From NCBI RefSeq assembly GCF_017356245.1, contig NZ_JAFMZZ010000001.1, forward strand, positions 3,408,441 to 3,472,440: a stretch of DNA of 64,000 nt. Reading direction: 5' to 3'. The stretch comes from Bordetella petrii (lineage in GTDB: Bacteria; Pseudomonadota; Gammaproteobacteria; Burkholderiales; Burkholderiaceae_B). The notes under the pieces were generated by a model. That model was not told where the DNA came from. It was given only the letters and a program-made list of their open reading frames with translations, and searched no databases. How positions within the stretch are numbered: the first letter of the stretch is position 1; each line of letters starts with the position of its first letter. This document shows, one piece after another, positions 32,237-40,952 of this stretch. Position numbers and translations under genes: made by a program.

Positions 32237-32893
32237 ATGCCCCCCACCGACCGCCCCCAGACTCCGGGAGAAGAAATCGCCAACAGCGTCAGCCACGGCC
32301 TGGGCGCGCTGGGCGCCCTGCTGGCCGCGCCGCTGCTGATCGTGGGCGCCACCCGCCAGGGCGACGCCGCCCTGATCGCCGGCACCGCCGTCTTCGCCGC
32401 CTCGATGTGCCTGCTGTACCTGGCTTCCGCGCTGTACCACGCCCTGCCGCACGGCCGCGCCAAGCGGCTGTTCAACGTGCTGGACCACTCCGCCATCTAC
32501 CTGCTCATTGCCGGCACCTACACGCCGTTCACCCTGGGGCCGCTGCGCGGGCCGTGGGGCTGGACGCTGCTGGGCCTGGTATGGGGGCTGGCGGCGCTGG
32601 GCGTGGCGCTGAAGGCCAGCCGGCGGCTCGACCGCCCTGTCCTGTCCACCGGCCTGTACCTGGCCATGGGCTGGCTGGTGGCCATCGCGGTCGACCCGGT
32701 GCTGGAAAACGTGCCCGCCGGCGGGCTGTGGCTGCTGCTGGCCGGCGGCCTGGCCTATACCGCCGGCGTGGTGTTCTTCGTGTTCGACTCGCGCTGGCGC
32801 TACGCGCATTTTGTGTGGCACCTGTTCGTGCTGGCGGGCACGGCCTGCCATTTCTTCGCGGCGCTGTGGTACGCCATGCCCGCGGCGGCATAG
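32237..32893 (+). CDS. Hemolysin III / PAQR-family membrane protein
   Basis: A 218-residue protein with seven membrane helices of the HlyIII/PAQR family. The family signature residues are present: ANSVSHGLGALGALLA near the start, YHALPHGRAKRLFNVLDHSAIYLLIAGTYTPF (in parts: LDHSAIYLLIAGTYTPF) and the C-terminal FVWHLFVLAGTACHFFA. The His and Asp residues of these blocks form a metal site in PAQR proteins. Bacterial members affect membrane lipid homeostasis; hemolysis is rarely their role. The ATG at 32237 starts the homology. A REP-like array follows. Confidence 0.87.
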   Translation: MPPTDRPQTPGEEIANSVSHGLGALGALLAAPLLIVGATRQGDAALIAGTAVFAASMCLLYLASALYHALPHGRAKRLFNVLDHSAIYLLIAGTYTPFTLGPLRGPWGWTLLGLVWGLAALGVALKASRRLDRPVLSTGLYLAMGWLVAIAVDPVLENVPAGGLWLLLAGGLAYTAGVVFFVFDSRWRYAHFVWHLFVLAGTACHFFAALWYAMPAAA

Positions 32894-32969
32894 CGGCGGC
32901 AAAGCGGCAAAAAGCCAGGCGCCGGCAGGCGTGCCTGACATCGCAATTGAGATGGCCGCCGCACACTCC

Positions 32970-33119
32970 GGTGTCTGGCGCCCATGGCGCTACGTTGAGG
33001 CCGATTGCATGGTTTCCGGGCTATTGCCAGGTGTCCGACTCCCGCAGGGTGTCGGACACCGCAGGACTGAGATGGCTGTGGCCTACGGCGGTGTCAGGCA
33101 CCTGGCGGAGCCTGACACC
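32970..33119. repeat. REP-like palindrome array
   Basis: A partial unit GGTGTCTGGCGCCC at 32970, a full unit at 33030-33060 (arms GGTGTCCGACTCCC and GGGTGTCGGACACC, loop GCA) and another at 33090-33119 (GGTGTCAGGCACC with GGAGCCTGACACC). Spacer text TTGAGATGGCCGCCGCACAC (32947) recurs as CTGAGATGGCTGTGGCCTAC (33067). Stem bases differ between units but stay paired, showing conserved hairpin structure. It lies between the HlyIII gene and a decayed cupin gene. Confidence 0.85.
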
Positions 33120-33140
33120 TGAGCAATACGGATACGCGCG

Positions 33141-33448
33141 GTGCATTACCCGGCCGGCGAAATCGCGCGCCAGGTCGCCGCCATCTACCAGCTGGACCAG
33201 GAAGCCGGCACGGCGGCGCGCGCTGTTCTTTTCGTACGACGAACAACTGGAAAGCCGCAACATCTCGCCCACGCTAACCCTGGGGTACAACACGCTGGAG
33301 CCCGGCGTGACGCAGCGCGGCCACCATCACCCCGCCGTATTCCTATCACTCGCACCACAATGGCGGCCCGCGCCGCGCGGCGATCCTGGTGGTCCAGGAT
33401 GGCGGCATCTACACCCACGCGCGCGCCAACGGATTCTCGTTCGACTAG
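33141..33448 (+). pseudogene. Frameshifted cupin-like gene remnant
   Basis: Protein-like sequence continues only by switching frame at least twice. HYPAGEIARQVAAIYQLDQE is in one frame. SYDEQLESRNISPTLTLGYN and LEPGVTQRGHHHPAV follow in a second. HSHHNGGPRRAAILVVQDGG and THARANGFSFD run in a third, to the stop at 33448. The shifts are near 33230 and 33335. The His-rich stretch after a Gly turn is cupin-like, so this looks like a recently inactivated single-domain cupin or dioxygenase-like gene. A sequencing error is an alternative explanation for either shift. Confidence 0.55.
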
Positions 33449-33525
33449 CGGCACTGCCCGCGGGGCTGGCCCGTTGCCTGCAAGCTATGATCCGGTATGG
33501 CGATCATGGACCAAGGTAGGCCAGT

Positions 33526-34479
33526 ATGAGGATGCATTTCGACCTGATAGACATGCAGTTGCTCGTCAACATCGCTGAAGAGCAAAGCCTGACCAAGGGC
33601 GCCGAGCGCTCGTTCCTGTCGCTGCCATCGGCCAGCCTGCGCATCAAGACTTTCGAAGAAACCCTGGGCGCCAAGCTGCTGTACCGCAAGAAACAGGGCA
33701 CCACCCTGACGCCGGTGGGCGAGACCGTGCTGCACCACGCCAAGACCGTGCTGGCCCAACTGGAACGGCTGCGTGGTGACCTGCACGAACACAGCGACGG
33801 TTTCAAGGGCCATATCCGCCTGTACGCCAACGCCACGTCGATCAGCGCCTCGTTGCCCGACGTGCTGCGCGAATACCTGGCGCGCCATCCCAATGTGGAC
33901 ATCACGCTGCGCGAAAAGCTCAGCGACGAAGGCGCGCGCGCGGTGGCGGACGGGTCGGCGGACATCGCCATCGTGTCGGGCGACACGCCCGCCGACGGGC
34001 TGGAACTGCTGCCCTATTGCAGCGAGGCTCTGGTGCTGGCCACGTCGGCCGGGCATCCCCTGGCCAGCCGGCGCGCCGTCGATTTCAGCGAGACCCTGGA
34101 CTTCAACTACGTGGGGCTGCAGGAAGGCAGCGCCATCTACCGCTTCCTGACGCGGCAGGCGCAGGGCCTGCGCAAGCAGCTGGGCTTCCGCATCCATGCC
34201 GGCAGCTTCGAAACCATCTGCCGCATGATCGAGGCCGACGTGGGCATCGGCATCCTGCCGGCCTCGGCGGCGCGGCGCTGCGCGCGCGTGATGGACATAC
34301 ACGTGGCCGCGCTGAAAGACGACTGGGCCGTGCGCCAGTCCATGATATGCGCCCGCAGCGTGGCCTCGCTGCCCCTGTTCACCCGCACGCTGATCGCCAT
34401 GCTGACGCAGGCCGGCGATACGCGGCGCTCGGCCGAGCCGGCCGCGCGCAAGCCATCCTTTGGCAAAGGCAAACCGTAG
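33526..34479 (+). CDS. LysR-family transcriptional regulator
   Basis: A 317-residue LysR-type regulator. The N-terminal winged helix is in FDLIDMQLLVNIAEEQSLTKGAERSFLS, read in parts as LLVNIAEEQSLTKGAERSF, then SASLRIKTFEETLGAKLLYR. The effector domain follows from about residue 90 (GHIRLYANATSISASLPDVL, VGIGILPASAARR). It precedes, on the same strand, the cyclase, PcaC-like and dehydrogenase genes, so it probably controls them, although LysR genes are more often divergent from their targets. Effector unknown. Confidence 0.9.
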   Translation: MRMHFDLIDMQLLVNIAEEQSLTKGAERSFLSLPSASLRIKTFEETLGAKLLYRKKQGTTLTPVGETVLHHAKTVLAQLERLRGDLHEHSDGFKGHIRLYANATSISASLPDVLREYLARHPNVDITLREKLSDEGARAVADGSADIAIVSGDTPADGLELLPYCSEALVLATSAGHPLASRRAVDFSETLDFNYVGLQEGSAIYRFLTRQAQGLRKQLGFRIHAGSFETICRMIEADVGIGILPASAARRCARVMDIHVAALKDDWAVRQSMICARSVASLPLFTRTLIAMLTQAGDTRRSAEPAARKPSFGKGKP

Positions 34480-34560
34480 TTATCACAGAGACAGATTGTC
34501 TCTTTGGCGGCGCAACGTCAGAATCTTCACGGTTCGATGTCGTGTTCCAGGGAGACGGAT

Positions 34561-35304
34561 GTGTGTGACAGCAATGGACCGCGCGGCCACGGATGGCGCG
34601 GCTGGATGCCGCTGCCGGAAACCCGCCGGGCCGCGCAGCGCTGCGGCCCGTGGATCGACCTGTCGCATGCGCTGGGGCCGGCCGTGCCGCGCGCCAGCGT
34701 GTTTCCGCAGCCTACCTTCCAGCGCATCAAGAGCCTGCCGCAAGATCCGCTGAACGTCACCGAAATGCGCATGGTGGTGCATATCGGCACGCACGTCGAT
34801 GCGCCCCGCCACTTCTTCAACGACGGCCCGGCCTTCCATGAAATCCCGCTCGAGCGCCTGGCCGGGCCGGGCGTGGTGCTGCGCGTCGAGCGCGGCGTCG
34901 GCGAAGAGATCACCGCCGCCGATCTGGAGCAGGCGCCGGGCGAGGTGCAGCCGGGCGACATCGTGGCGCTGGCCACCGGCTGGGGGCCGCTGGCCCATAC
35001 CCATCAATACCACGACCACCCGTACCTGAGCCCGGCGGCCGCGCAATGGCTGGTGGACCGCCGGGTCAAGCTGCTGGCCTGCGACCTGCCCACGCCCGAC
35101 ATGCCGGTCGGCCGGCGGCCGGCCCAGTACGACTGGCCGGCGCATCACATCCTGCTGGGCAACGGCGTGCTGGTCGCCGAGAACATCACCGGCCTGGACG
35201 CCCTGGCCGGCCAGCGCCTGGAATTCGTGTTCTCGGCGCTGAACATCGAAGCTTCCGACGGCGCGCCGGCGCGTGTGCTGGCCCGCGCGGTCGACCCTCT
35301 TTAA
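34561..35304 (+). CDS. Cyclase-family metal hydrolase (kynurenine formamidase/isatin hydrolase-like)
   Basis: About 247 residues. The metal-binding signature HxGTHxDxPxH is exact in VVHIGTHVDAPRHFF, after WIDLSHALGPAVPR, and further conserved parts are ATGWGPLA and LLACDLPTPDMP. Family members hydrolyse amide or lactam bonds with a divalent metal. The start is uncertain: the GTG at 34561 follows GGGAGACG, while the ATG at 34537 and TTG at 34504 are also in frame. The PcaC-like gene follows 23 nt later and a dehydrogenase gene after that, suggesting a short catabolic operon for a cyclic or aromatic compound (inference). Confidence 0.85.
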   Translation: MCDSNGPRGHGWRGWMPLPETRRAAQRCGPWIDLSHALGPAVPRASVFPQPTFQRIKSLPQDPLNVTEMRMVVHIGTHVDAPRHFFNDGPAFHEIPLERLAGPGVVLRVERGVGEEITAADLEQAPGEVQPGDIVALATGWGPLAHTHQYHDHPYLSPAAAQWLVDRRVKLLACDLPTPDMPVGRRPAQYDWPAHHILLGNGVLVAENITGLDALAGQRLEFVFSALNIEASDGAPARVLARAVDPL

Positions 35305-35327
35305 GCCAACCCGCCACAAGGGCAATC

Positions 35328-35705
35328 ATGACAACCGATACGCTGGAACTGGGGCTGCAAACCCGCCGCGAGGTGCTGGGCGCCGCGCACGTCAACGCTT
35401 CAATGGCCCAGGCCGACGATTTCGCGGCGCCGCTGCAAGAACTGGTCACCCGTTATTGCTGGGGCGACGTCTGGAACCGCCCCGGGCTCGACCGCAAGAC
35501 GCGCAGCCTGCTAAACCTGGCCATGCTCACCGCCCTTAACCGCCCGCAGGAACTGCGCCTGCACATCAAGGGCGGGCTGAACAACGGCCTGACCAAAGAA
35601 GAAATCCGCGAAGCCCTGCTGCAGGCGGCCGTGTACTGCGGCGTGCCCGCCGCCGTGGACAGCTTCCGGTCCGCCAAGGAAGTTTTCAAGGAACTGGGCG
35701 CCTAG
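35328..35705 (+). CDS. Carboxymuconolactone decarboxylase (PcaC-like) protein
   Basis: A 125-residue protein of the CMD family, subgroup without the peroxidase CxxC pair. Typical pieces are VTRYCWGDVWNRPGLDRKTRSLLNLAMLTAL (in parts: WNRPGLDRKTRSLLNLAM), LRLHIKGGLNNGLTKEEI and AAVYCGVPAAVDSFRSAKEV. PcaC converts 4-carboxymuconolactone in protocatechuate breakdown, but relatives act on other lactones. It sits between the cyclase gene and the dehydrogenase gene, which is not the protocatechuate cluster, so a different substrate is likely. Confidence 0.87.
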   Translation: MTTDTLELGLQTRREVLGAAHVNASMAQADDFAAPLQELVTRYCWGDVWNRPGLDRKTRSLLNLAMLTALNRPQELRLHIKGGLNNGLTKEEIREALLQAAVYCGVPAAVDSFRSAKEVFKELGA

Positions 35706-35772
35706 GCCCTCTGTACACAGGCGCCCGGCACACGCCGCGCGCCGCTTCAGCGTGCACGCACAGGAGCAACAC

Positions 35773-36666
35773 ATGGACCAGGAGATCTACGGATTCGTCG
35801 GCGTGGGCAACATGGGCACGCCCATGGCCATGCGCTTGCGGCAGGCCGGCAAGCGCGTGGTGGTGTACGACCCCAACGCCGCGGCGGTGGCCGCGCTGGC
35901 GGCCTCGGGCATCGAAAGCGCCGCCTCGCCGGCCGCGGTGGCCGGCCAGGCCGGCACCGTGTTTCTCAGCCTGCCCACGCCCGCCATCGTATCGGCGGTG
36001 GCCACCGGCCAGGACGGCCTCATCGAAGGCAGGCGGGTACGCACCGTGGTGGACTTTTCCACCATCGGGCCGCAGGCCGCGGTGCGCGTGGCCCGCGCCC
36101 TGGCCGAGCGCGACATCGCCTACGTCGACGCCCCGGTCAGCGGCGGCGTGCCGGGCGCGCGCGCGGGCACGCTGGCGGTGATGGTGTCCTGCCCCACCGC
36201 TTTGTACACGCAGCTGCAGCCGGTGCTGGCCACCTTCGGCAAGCTGTTCCACCTGGGCGAAGGCGCGGGGCAGGCGCAGACCATGAAACTGGCCAACAAC
36301 CTGCTGTCCGCCGCCGCCATCGCGGTGTCGTCCGAAGCCATGGTCATGGGGGTAAAAGCCGGGCTGGACCCCCGCGTCATGCTGGACGTGATCAACGCCG
36401 GCTCGGGCCGCAACAGCGCCACGCAGGACAAGTTCCCGCGCGCCATCCTGCCGGGCACCTTCGACTACGGCTTCGGCACCGGGCTGTCGTACAAAGACGT
36501 GCGGCTGTGCGTGGACGAAGCCGAAACGCTGGGCGTGCCCATGGTGGTGGGCGCGGCCGTGCGCGAAATGCTGGCCATCACCAATGCCAGCTACGGCCCC
36601 GAATCCGACTACACCTCGATGTGCCGGCTGGTCGAATCCTGGGCCGGGGTGCAGGTGCGCGGCTAG
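35773..36666 (+). CDS. 3-hydroxyisobutyrate dehydrogenase-like oxidoreductase
   Basis: A 297-residue beta-hydroxyacid dehydrogenase. It has the N-terminal dinucleotide motif GFVGVGNMGTPMA, substrate loop VDAPVSGGVPGARAGTLAVM and catalytic-lysine motif TMKLANNLLSA. The ATG at 35773 is preferred over a GTG 7 codons upstream because CAGGAG lies at 35761-35766. The enzyme would oxidise a 3-hydroxy acid with NAD(P)+. It closes the cyclase/PcaC-like group after a 67-nt gap. Confidence 0.9.
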   Translation: MDQEIYGFVGVGNMGTPMAMRLRQAGKRVVVYDPNAAAVAALAASGIESAASPAAVAGQAGTVFLSLPTPAIVSAVATGQDGLIEGRRVRTVVDFSTIGPQAAVRVARALAERDIAYVDAPVSGGVPGARAGTLAVMVSCPTALYTQLQPVLATFGKLFHLGEGAGQAQTMKLANNLLSAAAIAVSSEAMVMGVKAGLDPRVMLDVINAGSGRNSATQDKFPRAILPGTFDYGFGTGLSYKDVRLCVDEAETLGVPMVVGAAVREMLAITNASYGPESDYTSMCRLVESWAGVQVRG

Positions 36667-36684
36667 CTCCGCAGCGGGCTGGCC

Positions 36685-37521
36685 TCAGCCGCGCCCGGGC
36701 AGGAACGGGTAGGCCTGCACCCGGCCGCCGCCGGCCACGATGGCGGTGGCTTCGGGCACGTCTTCCCATGCGCCGGGCAGCTCGACCAGCGGCTCCGACA
36801 GCAGCATGTAGGCGTCATCGTCCAGGGCCGCGATGCGCGGCTCGTCGGGATACAGCTGCTTCAAGTGCCGCACGTCGGTGCTATGGAACAGCGAACGCGA
36901 ATTCGCTTCGCTGGAATACCGCACCGCGATCAGGCGCTGGCCGTCCAGCGCGCACACCGTCATGGTCAGCGGGTGCTCGACGCCGTGCCGGTGCCCCACG
37001 TCTTCCACCACTGCCGCCATGCGCTGCAGGGCCTGCACGGGCTCGGATTCCAGCCCGAAGCTCAGGGCCAGCAGGAACATCACCTCGGAATCGGTGGAGC
37101 CTTCCAGCGATGTGAAGTACTGCGGCGAGATCTGCATCATCAGGTCGCGCCGCAGCAGCGGATAGTTGCGGATCTGCCCGTTGTGCACGAACAGCCAGCG
37201 GCCGTGGCGAAACGGATGGCAGTTGGTTTCCTGGGCCGGCGTGTCGGTGGCCGCGCGGATATGCGCCACGAACAGCGGCGCCCGGATGGCGCGGGCCGCT
37301 TCGCGCAGGTTGCGGTCGTTCCAGGCCGGATGGATGCTGCGGTAGCGGTACGGCAGCTCGTCCGGGTCGCGGCCGTACCAGCCCAGGCCGAAGCCGTCGC
37401 CGTTGGTGGTGGTGGCGCCCAGCCGCGAATGCAGGCTCTGGTCGATAAGGGAATGCCGAGCCTTGAAAATCACGGTCTCGAGCTGCAAGGGACTACCGGT
37501 ATAGGCCATCCAGCGGCACAT
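36685..37521 (-). CDS. Class II glutamine amidotransferase (YafJ/EgtC-like)
   Basis: A 278-residue Ntn-type glutamine amidotransferase with the nucleophile Cys directly after the initiator Met (MCRWMAYTGSP). Typical parts are TTNGDGFGLGWYG, FVAHIRAATDTP, CHPFRHGRWLFVHNGQIRN and STDSEVMFLLAL. It is a stand-alone glutaminase domain, so it needs a partner synthase or hydrolyses an unknown gamma-glutamyl compound, as EgtC does. The ATG at 37521 is fixed by the requirement for Cys2 and by GAGGAG just upstream (37528-37533). It is divergent from sorA. Confidence 0.88.
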   Translation of the reverse strand: MCRWMAYTGSPLQLETVIFKARHSLIDQSLHSRLGATTTNGDGFGLGWYGRDPDELPYRYRSIHPAWNDRNLREAARAIRAPLFVAHIRAATDTPAQETNCHPFRHGRWLFVHNGQIRNYPLLRRDLMMQISPQYFTSLEGSTDSEVMFLLALSFGLESEPVQALQRMAAVVEDVGHRHGVEHPLTMTVCALDGQRLIAVRYSSEANSRSLFHSTDVRHLKQLYPDEPRIAALDDDAYMLLSEPLVELPGAWEDVPEATAIVAGGGRVQAYPFLPGRG

Positions 37522-37598
37522 GGGGATGCTCCTCGGGGTTTCTTGATGATGGGGCTTTATATATTTTTTTCGATGAAATCCGAAACGCTTACAACCAG

Positions 37599-37627
37599 TT
37601 GACATATAACCGGGCATTGCCGATCAT
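37599..37627 (+). promoter_or_regulatory. Probable sigma70 promoter of sorAB
   Basis: A consensus TTGACA at 37599-37604 is spaced 17 nt from GATCAT at 37622-37627. It lies about 100 nt upstream of sorA in the 208-nt divergent gap. An AT-rich stretch (37558-37570) on the other side could serve the amidotransferase gene. Confidence 0.45.
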
Positions 37628-37729
37628 GGCAGTCAGCCGTCGCGATGACGGCGGGCCGCCGCCCGGCGGCCAACCATAATCACAATACCGCGCCTGCCCC
37701 GGCAATGCGCGGCAACCGGAGAGGCTGTC

Positions 37730-38971
37730 ATGGAGACTACACCCCGTAATCCCGCGCGTCGCCGCCTGCTGGCCGGCAGCGCCGGCGCACTGGCCGCGGC
37801 CGGGCTGGGCGCCACCGGCGTGGCGCGCGCCGCCGAACAGGCGGCCGGCAAGGCCGCCGCCCCGGCCGCGCCCGCGGCGGCCAAGCCGCTGCCGGCTTAT
37901 GCCGCCTGGAAAGACGCCGACAGCGTCATCGTCCACAGCGCCAACACCATCGAGACCCGGCGCGGCGCCTTCGGCGACGGCGTCATTACGCCGGCGCGCG
38001 AACTGTATGTGCGCAACAACCTGCCGCCGCCCGACGCGTCCATTCTCGACGACCGCGATGCCTGGGCCATCGAGATCCAGGGCGTCAAGCAGCCCCGCAC
38101 GCTGACGCTGGGCGAACTCAAGACGCTGGGCGTCGACACCATGGCCACGGTGCTGCAGTGCTCGGGCAACGGCCGCGGCTTTTTCCCGCACCAGCCCAGC
38201 GGCACCAAATGGCAGGTGGGCGCGGCCGGCTGCGTCATGTGGACCGGCATCCCGGTGCGCACGCTGGTCGAACACCTGGGCGGCCTGGAAGGCGACCCCG
38301 CCTACATGACGGGCACCGGCGGCGAAAAACTGCCCGATGGCCTGGATCCGAAAACGCTGATGGTAGAACGCTCGGTGCCGCGCGACACCCTGCAGGACGC
38401 CATGCTGGCCTGGGAAATGAACAACGAGCCGCTGTCGCTGGCGCACGGCGGGCCGCTGCGCCTGATCGTGCCGGGCTACACGGGCGTCAACAACGTCAAG
38501 TACATCAAGCGCCTGGCGTTCACGGCCGAGCAAAGCCCCGTCAAAATCCAGCAGACCAGCTACCGGCTGGCGCCGCTGGATGCCAAGCCCGGCCCCGACT
38601 ACCCTTCGGCCTGGGCCATGACGCCCAAGTCATGGGTGACCGCGCCCGGCGCCGACGGCGCGCCCGTCAAGGCCGGCCGGCAGCTGGTGCGCGGCGTGGC
38701 GTTCTGCGGCATCCATGCCGTCAAGCGCGTGGACGTATCCATCGACGGCGGCAAGACCTGGAAGCAGGCCGCGCTGGTGGGGCCCGACCTGGGCAAGTAC
38801 GCCTGGCGCCAGTTTGCCCTGGCGGTCGAACTGCCCGCCGGCGAGCACGTGCTGACCAGCCGCGTCGAAGACACCGAAGGCAATGTCCAGGTGGAAGAGC
38901 GCGTCGAGAACGTGCGCGGCTACTTGAACGCCAGCTGGCGCGACCATGCGCTGAAGGTCACCGCGTCATGA
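37730..38971 (+). CDS. sorA: Sulfite dehydrogenase molybdopterin subunit (SorA/SoxC-like)
   Basis: A 413-residue molybdoenzyme of the sulfite oxidase family, which oxidises sulfite to sulfate in the periplasm. A twin-arginine signal is clear (ARRRLLAGSAGALAAAGLGA). The Mo-coordinating cysteine is C144 in VLQCSGNGRGFF, and the C-terminal dimerisation domain includes VDVSIDGGKTWKQAAL. Its stop overlaps the start of a cytochrome c gene by 4 nt, the standard SorAB arrangement. SoxC of thiosulfate oxidation is closely related, but no other sox genes are present, favouring the sulfite-detoxifying SorAB type. Confidence 0.88.
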   Translation: METTPRNPARRRLLAGSAGALAAAGLGATGVARAAEQAAGKAAAPAAPAAAKPLPAYAAWKDADSVIVHSANTIETRRGAFGDGVITPARELYVRNNLPPPDASILDDRDAWAIEIQGVKQPRTLTLGELKTLGVDTMATVLQCSGNGRGFFPHQPSGTKWQVGAAGCVMWTGIPVRTLVEHLGGLEGDPAYMTGTGGEKLPDGLDPKTLMVERSVPRDTLQDAMLAWEMNNEPLSLAHGGPLRLIVPGYTGVNNVKYIKRLAFTAEQSPVKIQQTSYRLAPLDAKPGPDYPSAWAMTPKSWVTAPGADGAPVKAGRQLVRGVAFCGIHAVKRVDVSIDGGKTWKQAALVGPDLGKYAWRQFALAVELPAGEHVLTSRVEDTEGNVQVEERVENVRGYLNASWRDHALKVTAS

Positions 38972-39351
38972 CCATGGCGGCATCGAAGCACCCCAATATG
39001 CTGTCCCATCCCTTCCGCCGCCGCGCCCGCGGCTGGCGGCCCGGCCTGGCCGCGCTGGCGGCCAGCCTGTATGCGGCCTGTGCCGGCGCGGCCGACCCGG
39101 CCAGCGCCGAAGCCGGCCGCGTCCTGTTCACCAAGACGGCCGCGCCGGCCTGTGCCGTGTGCCACACGCTGGCCGATGCCGGCGCCACCGGCGCCATCGG
39201 CCCCAACCTGGACGAACTCAAGCCCGACGCCAACCGGGTCGCCCAGGCCGTGCGCAACGGCATCGGCGTGATGCCGGCATTCGAATCCCTCAGCGACGCC
39301 GACGTGCAGACACTGGCCGAATACGTGGCCAACGCCACCGGCGCACAATAA
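38968..39351 (+). CDS. sorB: Cytochrome c subunit of sulfite dehydrogenase
   Basis: A 127-residue monoheme cytochrome c with a signal peptide ending near AGAADP (about residue 42). It has a heme-binding site CAVCH (62-66) and a probable Met ligand in IGVMPAFESLSDADVQTLAEYV. It is translated from an ATG overlapping the sorA stop codon and would pass electrons from the Mo subunit to the respiratory chain, possibly to one of the oxidases in this window. Confidence 0.88.
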   Translation: MTMAASKHPNMLSHPFRRRARGWRPGLAALAASLYAACAGAADPASAEAGRVLFTKTAAPACAVCHTLADAGATGAIGPNLDELKPDANRVAQAVRNGIGVMPAFESLSDADVQTLAEYVANATGAQ

Positions 39352-39353
39352 CC

Positions 39354-39785
39354 TCACCTGGGCTCTTCCAGCGGCAGCATCTGGGGGTTCCAGGCCACTT
39401 CCCACAGATGCCCGTCGGGGTCCTGGAAATAGCCCGCGTAACCGCCCCAGAAGGTGTCGGCGGCGGGCTTGGCGATGACGGCGCCGGCCGCGCGCGCCTG
39501 CTGCATGACCTGGTCGACTTCGGCCTTGTCGGCCACGTTGTGCGCCAGCGAGCACTCGGTGGCGCTGCGCGGCCCGGCCGGCAGGCCGCTGTCGTGCGCC
39601 AGGCTGGCGCGCGGCCACAATGCCAGCTTCAGGCCCGGCTGCAGGTCGAAAAACGCCACGGCGCCATGCTCGAATTCGGTGCCGGTAATGCCCGGCGTGG
39701 CAAGGCCCAGGCCGTCGCGATAAAACTGCACGGCGCGCGCCAGGTCGTCCACGCCCAGGGTGATCAGGGTGATGCGGGGCTTCAT
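39354..39785 (-). CDS. VOC-superfamily (glyoxalase-like) protein
   Basis: A 143-residue two-module VOC protein: ITLITLGVDDLARAVQFYRDGLG in the first half and SLAHNVADKAEVDQVMQQARAAG in the second, ending with GYAGYFQDPDGHLWEVAWNP, in which the Glu is a usual metal ligand. The stop is 2 nt from the sorB stop (convergent). It is divergent from the aldo/keto reductase gene. Substrate unknown. Confidence 0.87.
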   Translation of the reverse strand: MKPRITLITLGVDDLARAVQFYRDGLGLATPGITGTEFEHGAVAFFDLQPGLKLALWPRASLAHDSGLPAGPRSATECSLAHNVADKAEVDQVMQQARAAGAVIAKPAADTFWGGYAGYFQDPDGHLWEVAWNPQMLPLEEPR

Positions 39786-39883
39786 GTCAGGCTCCAGGCA
39801 GGTGGGGTAACCACAGTCATTAAATCATTCCTTCGGCCGGTAGTAACATCAACCCGAATTTCATCTCTAACGGAGCCCCACCC

Positions 39884-40930
39884 TTGAAATACCGCAAACT
39901 CGGCCGCACCGATACCGAAGTCAGCCTGATCGGCCTGGGCACCATGACCTGGGGCGAGCAGAATTCCGAGGCCGACGCGCATCGGCAGCTCGACTATGCG
40001 CTGTCGCGCGGGGTGAACCTGGTCGATACCGCCGAAATGTATCCGGTGCCGCCCAAGCCCGAAACGCAGGGCCGCACCGAAACCTATGTGGGCACCTGGC
40101 TGGCCAAGACCGGGCGCCGCCACGACATCGTGCTGGCCAGCAAGGCCGCCGGGCCGGTGCGCGACGCGAAACGCCCCAGCCACATCCGCGACGGCAAGAC
40201 CTTTCTCGACCGCAAGAACCTGACCGCGGCGCTGGACGCCAGCCTGAAGCGGCTGCAGACCGATTACCTGGACCTGTACCAGCTGCACTGGCCCGACCGC
40301 ACCACGGCCACCTTCGGCCGCGCCTACCCGTGGATCGACGACGACTACACGGTGCCCGTCCAGGAAACCCTGGAAGTCCTGCAGGACTTCGTGCGCGCCG
40401 GCAAGGTGCGGCACATCGGCGTGTCGAACGAAACCCCGTGGGGCGTGGCGCAGTTCATCAAGCAGTCCGACGCCCTGGGCCTGCCGCGCATCGACACCAT
40501 CCAGAACCCGTACAGCCTGCTCAACCGCACCTACGAAAGCGGCCTGTCCGAATTCAGCCACCGCGAACAGGTCAGCCTGCTGGCCTATTCGCCGCTGGCC
40601 ATGGGCGTGCTGTCGGGCAAGTACCTGGACGGCACCCGCCCCGAAGGCGCGCGCCTGACGCTGTTCACGCGCTTTACCCGCTACAGCAACGAACGCACCG
40701 AGGCGGCCACGCGGCAGTACGTGCAGCTGGCGCGCGAACACGGGCTGTCGCCCACCCACCTGGCGCTGGCCTGGGTCAACCAGCAGCCCTCGGTGGCCAG
40801 CAACCTGATCGGCGCCACCACGCTCGAACAGCTGAAAGAAAACATCGACAGCGTCGACGTCGACCTGGCGCCGGAACTGCTGGAACAGATCGACGGCATC
40901 CACGCCGGCAACCCCAACCCGGCGCCGTAG
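39884..40930 (+). CDS. Aldo/keto reductase (Tas-like)
   Basis: A 348-residue NADPH-dependent aldo/keto reductase. Residues include the TIM-barrel start LGRTDTEVSLIGLGTMTWG, catalytic Asp and Tyr in NLVDTAEMYPVPP, Lys in VLASKAAGP and His in YQLHWPDRT. It resembles E. coli Tas in the AEMYPVPP stretch and in length. The start codon appears to be TTG at 39884, with CGGAG at 39871-39875; no ATG gives a full N-terminus. It stands alone on the plus strand. Confidence 0.9.
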   Translation: MKYRKLGRTDTEVSLIGLGTMTWGEQNSEADAHRQLDYALSRGVNLVDTAEMYPVPPKPETQGRTETYVGTWLAKTGRRHDIVLASKAAGPVRDAKRPSHIRDGKTFLDRKNLTAALDASLKRLQTDYLDLYQLHWPDRTTATFGRAYPWIDDDYTVPVQETLEVLQDFVRAGKVRHIGVSNETPWGVAQFIKQSDALGLPRIDTIQNPYSLLNRTYESGLSEFSHREQVSLLAYSPLAMGVLSGKYLDGTRPEGARLTLFTRFTRYSNERTEAATRQYVQLAREHGLSPTHLALAWVNQQPSVASNLIGATTLEQLKENIDSVDVDLAPELLEQIDGIHAGNPNPAP

Positions 40931-40952
40931 CGGCGCGGCCGCGCCCGGGAAA

